Shown here piece after piece: positions 51,301-60,300 of a stretch of DNA of 64,000 bases (positions within the stretch are counted from its first letter, which is position 1; each line of letters opens with the position of its first letter). The position numbers and the translations under genes are program-made. The stretch comes from Nilaparvata lugens (lineage: Eukaryota; Arthropoda; Insecta; Hemiptera; Delphacidae): positions 8,859,698-8,923,697 of the forward strand of contig NC_052506.1 in assembly GCF_014356525.2 (NCBI RefSeq). Reading direction: 5' to 3'. The notes beneath the pieces are model-generated. The model did not search any database. It worked only from the letters and a program-made list of their open reading frames with translations, and was not told where the DNA came from.

Positions 51301-54300
51301 TATCCACTTTGATAAACCTATAACTGTATGTGAACATTGATGAAAAAATAATAATTTAGAGGTTATAAATACCTGTTTGACCATAAGACAGGTTAGCAGC
51401 AGCTGAAGTAAGAGATTTGAATCTGCAGATTCTGAAAATAGTCCCTGAGTTCATGTAAGTCTACAGAACCAACAAAGGCATGCATATGAAGGAGCACAGT
51501 ACCTATTCTACCAACAATTTTATACTGTAAAAAGGTAGGTACTGTGAAAAGGGTGTTAAGTGGATGTGGGTGGGTAAGACCCCAAGCGATTGAAACAATG
51601 TTTGGAGGAAGTATTCAGGAAAAATCAAAGAATTCTGTATTTTTCGAAATGGTTTGTCAAAATATAGGTAAAATTTAGAAAAAATTGGTTCATGAATGAA
51701 GTAAGTTATGGCTGTTGGAGAATGTTCATTAAGTTGATATTTGATATCAAATATTCTGATAAACACAGATTTATTGATACTTAGAAAGACCGGTTCCCGG
51801 TTTATAAACAGATAATCAGTTTACCAGAGATTGACAATAGTGTAATAACCGAAACCGGTCTTTCTAAGTATCAATAAATCTGTGTTTTTTTTTTAATTTC
51901 TTAGTCTTTTCATTTAATATGAATAATTACCACAATATCAACTTCTCAACTACAAAAAAGTACTCTTTAAGTAATGGGATTCTAGAAATTTTCGGTTCCA
52001 CCTTGTACTGTAGAAAAGGTTTCAAGTGAAAGTGAGTGAGTAAGTCTTTACATTTTGACAAACAAAAATCAAACGAGACACCCATCAAGGGCCGTTTGCA
52101 CAAGGGAAGTTTAAATCAAACTAGATTAGCTACGATTATTCATCATTACAGGTATACCTATCACCTGTATTTTGAGGTGCTGATTTAGGTTCCAACTTTT
52201 ACTATGAAAAGGGTTTCAAGTGGATGTAGGAGGGCAAGTCTCTACATTTCGACAAACAAAACGAAAACTAGACACAGATCAAGGGCTGTTTGCACAAGGA
52301 AAGTTTAACCAAACCAGATTTAGTCCAGTCAATATAGACATAAAAAAGGGATGTGCTTGCAATTTATATTGTAGTTCTGATTTTTCTATATTATTATTAT
52401 TTGGGTACATAAGAGGAGTCCAGAACCTATTTCTTCATGCAAAATTTCCTTGTGTGTACAGAATGGCCCAAAAACCTCGTATTTTCGGCTCATTTTCCAG
52501 TTTTCAGCTATTTCTGTCAAATCTCTTGATCGGACAAAAAAATTTGCTCCCGTCTCTTTTTCAGATTATAAGATTCTGAATAAAATGAGATCATTCAGAA
52601 CTTTCTATCTCAAATGAGTACTGAGTTATGATTTTTCAAAAATGAGAAATTGGAGGTTAATATAAATACGAGGTTTTTGGGCCACTCTGTATCTAGCACA
52701 AGGAAATTTTGCATGAAGAAATTGGTTGTGGACTTCTCTTCTAGGTACCCAAATTAGTTATTTGTGCAACTAGTGCACAAAGTGACAGTTTGCTGCACCG
52801 AAAGAAACGTTTATGCACGAGCCGTAGGCGAGGGCGGAATGGTTTCTTGAGTGCAGCAGAGGCACGTATTTCACATTAAATCTTTCCTACAGTTACCATT
52901 GAATATGAGAAGTGGTTTGTTATGGGTAAAATGATGGCTGAAATCCATCGAATGTTTGTATAATTTTGTTACTAATAACAACTTTAATTTATTTTAAACT
53001 TGATAATCCAATTGAAAATTAATAATCGATAATTTATTCAAATTAAAAATTAAATTAATTCATTCAATTTGAAAAATTTTGAGTAAATCTCAATTTCTAA
53101 ATAATTTTTCAACCAATCAATTTATGAATGAAAAAATATTATTTGATATAATGAATAATTTATAATACCGTATTCAAAATTTATAATTTAATGAGTTCTC
53201 ATTTTTATTTATTTGGAAATCAGAAAAATATAGATAGAACAAATTTGCATTCAAAATACACGCCAACAATGTCAACAGCTGATTGGGATGGCTTCAAGAT
53301 AATACGCAAAGTATTAAGAGTACGCAAAGTAATAGAGCCGAAAAGTGATTCTTTGCGTTCTGTGATCAATGCAGGAATGGTCACTTTTCATGGTAACTGT
53401 AGGAAAAATATATTATAAAATCAGAACTACAATATAAATTGCATGCACCAATGTATATAGTGACTGGACTAATTAGCTACGGTTGGTTATGTATGATTAT
53501 TATGTGATGGCCTGTATTTTGAGATGCTATAATCCGGTTTGAACTTATACTGTGAAAAGGAGTTCTGGATGGGTAAGGCCCGGTTGCACAAAAGCCGGTT
53601 TAATTTTAACCGTGATTAATTTCCGTGAGGTCTTTCTGATAAGACTTGATTGGTTCTTGTGGAATTAATCATGGTTAAAATTTATCCAGCCTTTGTGCAA
53701 CTGGAATCAAGTGTATGAATTTGATGTGGGTGGATGGGTGGGTGTGAGTCTCAACATTTTGACAAACAAAAAGCCATCTAAACATGCATGCAGACTAGGA
53801 CTAGGTCTAGGACTGGTTCCTGGCGTCTCAGTGCCACTTACAGGAATTGAGGCCGGTTTGTTTACAACGACCACATCCTCGTCCATGTGTATTATCGCAA
53901 TCGGATCAGCTGTTACGGGAACCTCGTGTCTGCAACACAACAACACTTGATTGCAACAACGTCTTGCTCATGCACTTGCTCATCCTTGCATCCTCACAAC
54001 CTGTACGCCTACTTCAATAATCTACAAGTTGCGCCAGAGAAACTTACTTATTTGAAAGGTCAATTAAAACAAAAGTACTTTGGATATTGTTTCAATCTTT
54101 TTTTTTAAATGAGAATACAATATCTCAATTTTTTCCATGCAGTCTTGAAAATGACATCATACCAATGGCGACCCCCATTGTGCATACACTGATAAAGTCG
54201 ATTTTTGAAATTTCGTTGCAGTATATTTATTCATCAATTTACAATGCAAATGACACTAATGTAATAACATTGGTAGATAAAATAATAAGGTAGTCCTTGT

Positions 54301-57300
54301 GCTATTTTTCTTCCAAATTTATAGGTGACAAAGTCCACAATAAGGTTAGAATTTCGCGTCTACAATTTTTATAAAATTTTAGTCAAAAATAAACATGAAA
54401 ACTATAAATTTTGAATTTAGATGGCTTGAATTAGTAAATTGATTAGAAATATTCAATCGGTATGTTGGCAACGGCATCACGAATGTTGTTCTTGAGGTGT
54501 GCTATGGTCCTTGGTCCATCGACAAAAACCAGGGATTTCAAATAACCCCATAAAAAAATCGCATTGTGGAACCGCATTTTCGAATGACCGCGTCTTCAGG
54601 CAGGTTGTCAATCAGCATATCACATGCATTTTGACGGGCAACAAAATCGCATTCGTCAGTCAATTCTTGAACAACAGCCAATTTATAGGGATGAAGTTTA
54701 AGGTCTTCATGGAGAATTCGTTGAACATTGGAGTCAAAAATTGCCATTGCGAGCTGAAAGCCGGGGAAAACGCACAACTGACTGCCTCACTCTTTCAATA
54801 TTTTCTGGAGTTCTGATGGTTCGTTGAAGTCCATTTCTGGGTTTAGCGACACTTCCACACTCCTGAAATGAGTTAACCCACGATATAATCGAATTTTGGC
54901 CAGGAACGAATCTGTGGGGAGGAATTTCAAATCGAGCGCGGAAGGTGATCGACCATTAGAAAAGAAGCTCTCAACTGCGAAGGCCTGCTGCTCTCTAGAC
55001 CGGAGCATGATGGCTATTTACTTGAGGGAGGATAAATTTGAGAAATTCCCCCTCCAGATGCGTCCCTCCTGCTCTTCTACACTAACAATTCAAAGCACCG
55101 GAATTTTTTCAAATAAGTAAGTTTCTCTGGCGCGCCTATCACCACTGTTCTAATGTTTGGGGCCCTAGTGTGAAGATACAAGATCGCTTAGTCCAATGAC
55201 GAGTTACAGTGTGAATAGTTTCTAGATCCTATTTCGATTAATCAACAACTGTTCTAATGTATGGCCCTAGTGTGAAGATCCAAGATCGCTTAGTCCAATG
55301 GCGAGTTACAGTGTGAATAGTTTCTAGATCCTATTTCGATTAATCTACAACTGTCTAATGTATGGCCCTAGTGTGAAGATCCTAGATCGCTTGTTACTGG
55401 CGAGTTATTGTGTGAATAGTATCTAGATCCTATTTCAATTAATCAACAACTGTTCTAATGTATGGCCCTAGTGTGAAGATCCAAGATCGCTTAGTCCAAT
55501 GGCGAGTTACAGTGTGAATAGTTTCTAGATCCTATTTCGATTAATCTGCAAATGTTCTAATGTATGGCCCTAGTGTGAAGATACAAGATCGCTTAGTCCA
55601 ATGGCGAGTTACAGTGTGAATAGTATCTAGATCCTATTTCGATTAATCTACAACTGTTCTAATGTATGGCCCTAGTGTGAAGATCCAAGATCGCTTAGTC
55701 CAATGACGAGTTACTGTGTGAAAAGTTTCTAGATCCTATTTCGATTAATCTACAACTGTTCTAATGTATGGCCCTAGTGTGAAGATCCAAGATCGGTTAG
55801 TCCAATGGCGAGTTACTGTGTGAAAAGTTTCTAGATCCTATTTTGATTAATCAACAACTGTTCTAATGTATGGCCCTAGTGTGAAGATCCAAGATCGTTT
55901 AGTCCAATAGCCAGTTACTGTGTGAATAGTTTCTAGATCCTATTTCGATTAATCAACAACTGTTCTAATGTATGGCCCTAGTGTGAAGATCCAAGATCGC
56001 TTAATACAATGGCGAGTTACAGTGTGAATAGTTTCTAGATCTTGAAGTGAAAATTTAGGATTTTGTACTCCTGATTAATATTGGAGTCCTAATTCCAATG
56101 AAAATAATACTCTACAGTGTAATATAATATACGAATGTTCCATGAATGGTGTTAGTTTGGAATTTATGAAAATTTTCAATAAAAAGTCAATCGTTGAAAC
56201 AAAAAGTTCCAATAGTGGCAATACTCAAGAATCGCAATGTGTTCATAGTACGCTGAAAACAAGAAATATTAATTTATGCACTGTGGTTGTCATCATACAC
56301 GTATTTAGTACATATTATTATATCAACGCAATCAATCAACTATTATCATACAAAGCAGCAAAGAGCTCCAAATATATCTCAAGTAAAGATATTCACCACT
56401 TCACATTGCATGCATTATTAAGGTGCGTACAGATATACGCGCCGCGAACATGAGCAATTCATTTTTAATCAGCTGACTATATCTGAATTTTTACAGAAAA
56501 GGTAAGATACAGATATAAAAAGCTTGACATCAGCTGATTAGAAGTGAATTATTGCTCATGTTCGGACGCGTATATCTGTCCGCACCTTTACAGTGAATGA
56601 ATTCGGTCACAAAGAATCCTTATTTTTCGGGATTTTCGTTTGACCTACAAAGTATAAACCGATACAGTGCATAGTAACTCAAATATGCCATTTTATTGTC
56701 TCTTTTATTTATAGGGCTTCTTGTAATATAAATATAAATAAAAAACTTAGTACCCTTTTTTGAATTATATCACTTGAAAATGAATGGCATCAATGTTGAA
56801 ACATGTTGTGATTAAATAATTCAAAAAAGGGTACTGAGATTTTTATTTCTATTTACAGTAACTCAAATCTATAAAACATATTGAATCATTGAATATGCTT
56901 AAAATGAAAATTACTCCAATGCATTTAAATGTATAGTTAATAAGAGCCATTTCATTATATGGAACAATATAGTTAATTTAATTTCATTGACACAAACTTC
57001 TGGATTAGGCATACAGTTCAGCTTTTCCATTTCAATTTATTTCACCAAAACACAGAATACAGTACAAAGATGTTACAATCAGAAAAAAAAACAATAATTA
57101 TTATTCTAAATATCTATATCAACTATCTGTAAAATACGGCTGGAGATGAAGAACTACTGGCATAAGTGAAACACTTGTTCGCCAGTAGGAGTAGAGACTT
57201 AACTGTTTCTGAATCTTAAGCTAATAATTTAAAATGGAATCTTTTTATTCAAATAATGGTAAGTATATTTAAATACTTAAGTATAAATTGAAAAAGGATA

Positions 57301-60300
57301 CACACGACACAGATATGACCACTTCCTGTTTGATTGACAAAGGGAGCCCAGCTCTCGAAAATTTTCGTTTATAATGTAAGTTTTTAAGTGTTTTTAATCT
57401 ATCTGTGTCGTGTGTATCCTTTTTCAATTTATATTATAAAACTTTAAAGTGTTTTCTGTTATGTGCTATAAATACTTAAGTATATATTTCAATATTGCAC
57501 TGATACAGAAAATCAACTGAATTCCATTATGATATTCTTTTTCTTCTAATTATATGATAATATATGATTGATAAATGTAATCTTATTGTGGAATAAAGTT
57601 TGAGAAAGAGCAATGTTCACTCCTCATTGTGTCCTCATCTAACGAAAAAAAGGCATTACTGTTCAACACGGTACAATATTAGTCTTACATTTGAAAGGGT
57701 TTACTGTAAAGAGTTTCAACTGATCTTGGGGATTTCATAGTTCCCGGGCTGACAAATAATTTTTGAATAGTAGCGCTAATCGAATTTTCATCAAGCTGTT
57801 TACCCTGTTGTCAATATTTGGCGTAGCAGAAGTCTTCGGGGTGAATTACAGCATTTAATTTGGATTTTCGTTTAATAATAATAAGTTAAGTTGTCTTGAA
57901 ATTTCTTCTTAAATTGAAAAATGTTGTATCATGTTTTGACGAATGAGAGGAAATGATAAGAATTAATCATGACATATTTGTAACCAATATAACATACTGA
58001 TTACTTAGTTCAGACAAATAATGCACTTTGTACCACTATTGAACATTATTTAAAAGCTTTCTCTTGGTGCGTTTTTAGAGCATATGAAGATTCAATACTT
58101 AGTTGTGAATAAGTTTATAATTCAGCATCCATTATGCAGACTTCAATCGTGGAAGTTTCTAGTTGAAGGAGTTTTATGAAGCGTAGTTGTAAAAAATTGC
58201 AAAGACGAGATATTATTATATTCGACTATAGAATAACAATGTACGGTATTTATTCTCATCAAACACTCTTCATCTTTCCAAGATAACTGCCAATCAATAA
58301 ATAGGAATACCTCCCAAAAAACTATGGAACTCAAGAAGTGTTTTATTCTTACCACAGCCTCCCTAACTCTGAGAAGATCTTTGGGGATGAGAATATTAAT
58401 TAAATTCAAGATTCTACATCACAGTAACTCAAGCTGTATTAAACATGCTATTAGATTAATCTACCATGAGAGTTAAGCTATCTACAAAATGCTCATTCTG
58501 AAATGAATCTAGCATGAGATAATCCATGAGACGGCGAACAAGTTTCCAGTGCTTTCATAGGATGGAAAGATAATATTGTTACTCTTCAAGATAGAAGCTG
58601 TATGATAGGGTAAGTCTGATCATGAAAGCAAACACAATTTTCTGCAGGTATCCAAAGGAAACTGATAAGTGTGTCCCAGTCCCAACATCCTTTCAATATA
58701 AATTCTAAATCCCATCCAAAACTAACAAAATATGGCTTACCGGAAAAATCAATGTGTTCTATATGCTAAAACTGAATTGAATTCTGTGTTGGTCTAGACG
58801 AAAATCGGAGAACCAATGGCAGACAAAGTATTATGCACGTCAAAATGCAGATTTTAATTTTATTTTACGCTCAGATGGAATAGTATTATTCAAAGAGTAA
58901 TATCATAGCCACCTCTAACACAAGGCCGCGGCCTACGATATTGCAACGTCGCAGTGTAGGCCTACAATCTAATACATGATTGGTGAAAAAGATCAGCTGG
59001 TATTTTTTTTAATCTTTTTCATCAATCATGTATTAGAATCTAGGCCTACACTGCGACGTTGCAATATCGTAGGCCGCGGCCTTTTATTAGAGGTGGCTAT
59101 GGTAATATTGTTCTATTACCGGGTTCTATCAGGACCTCCTAAATACCTAATATTTAGGAGGTCCTGGTTCTATTAACAAGATAATTCAACCAGCTAGTAC
59201 AATCTAGGAATTGGAGTTAATAAATCATTTCCAATTATTGTAGGAGACAAAATTAATGTCTTGAAAAGAGAAGAGGAAATACGGACCATAAATGCTGAAA
59301 ATATGTAGATAACATAATAATAATACATGTTTGCCTATTATGGAAAATAACATATTGATCTTGCAAAATACTCAAAAAAACTCTCCCAAAAAACTCCCTG
59401 TTTAACTGATATATAATGATATCCTTCATTTCAATCTAAATTTGGGAAAGGAACAGTTTTGGGCTTTAAGCCTGTTGTTCCCTTCCCAATCATTCATAGT
59501 TGAGAATTATATTGTATCCATCAATGTATAAATAGATAAATAAAAATTAGAATTAAAAATTAAAATAGATAAATATTTTTTTAAAATTAGTTGAGTAACT
59601 ATAGTAATCTATAGTGTAACTAGAAGTGTTGAACTGATATTCTAACAGTTTTAATTTATATTATATTATCATTGATGATCTTTATTATTTTGAAATTAAT
59701 TTATTCCTCAGATGAACAATCTAATCTTTTGATTATTTATAACCTTCTCTTTCTGCTCAAAACTTTCAAGTAAGATCAGTAACCATTTAATTCTGTTATA
59801 CAGATATCCTTTTCATTTTCTCTATATGGAAATGCCAAAATAATTTTTATTTTATAATGAGACTAATACATCAAGGAAAATAACCACCAAATGGTAACAG
59901 AATTCATAGTATTTTCTACATCAAAATGCCAAAATACTTATAATTTTATAATGAGACTAATACATCAAGAAAACTAACCACCAATTGGTAACAGAATTCA
60001 TAGTAACTATACAAGTAGGCCTATAAATGAGATAATAATAACAAGTTGTACGATTTTGAGTTTGGGGTTGAAACAATCAATTCAATAAAGGGTGTAAATT
60101 CAGTAATATCACACATTTTGAAACACCAAGATTTGTACAGAAGGGAGATTATTGGTTTTTGAGAAAAATGTCAGGTAGTTCTTTGTTCCATGTTTTTATT
60201 TATGAGAGGATTATTCATATGGATTAAATAGCGTCCTCTGCCTTTCTATTCAGAAGGGTCTGAAACTTGTCAAAGCATCAGATACAGGAAAAAACGGACA

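Noticed and set aside
53707..53946. 79-codon minus-strand frame taken as a whole gene
   Set aside because: Only 53842-53929 is exon; the extension past GTAAGT has low-complexity Pro/Thr sequence and lacks conservation.
55140..56045. Possible CRISPR-like array
   Set aside because: Whole 102-bp units repeat without unique spacers, in an insect intron; it is a minisatellite.
59128..59166. Transcription terminator
   Set aside because: Perfect hairpin, but eukaryotic context and no T-run.
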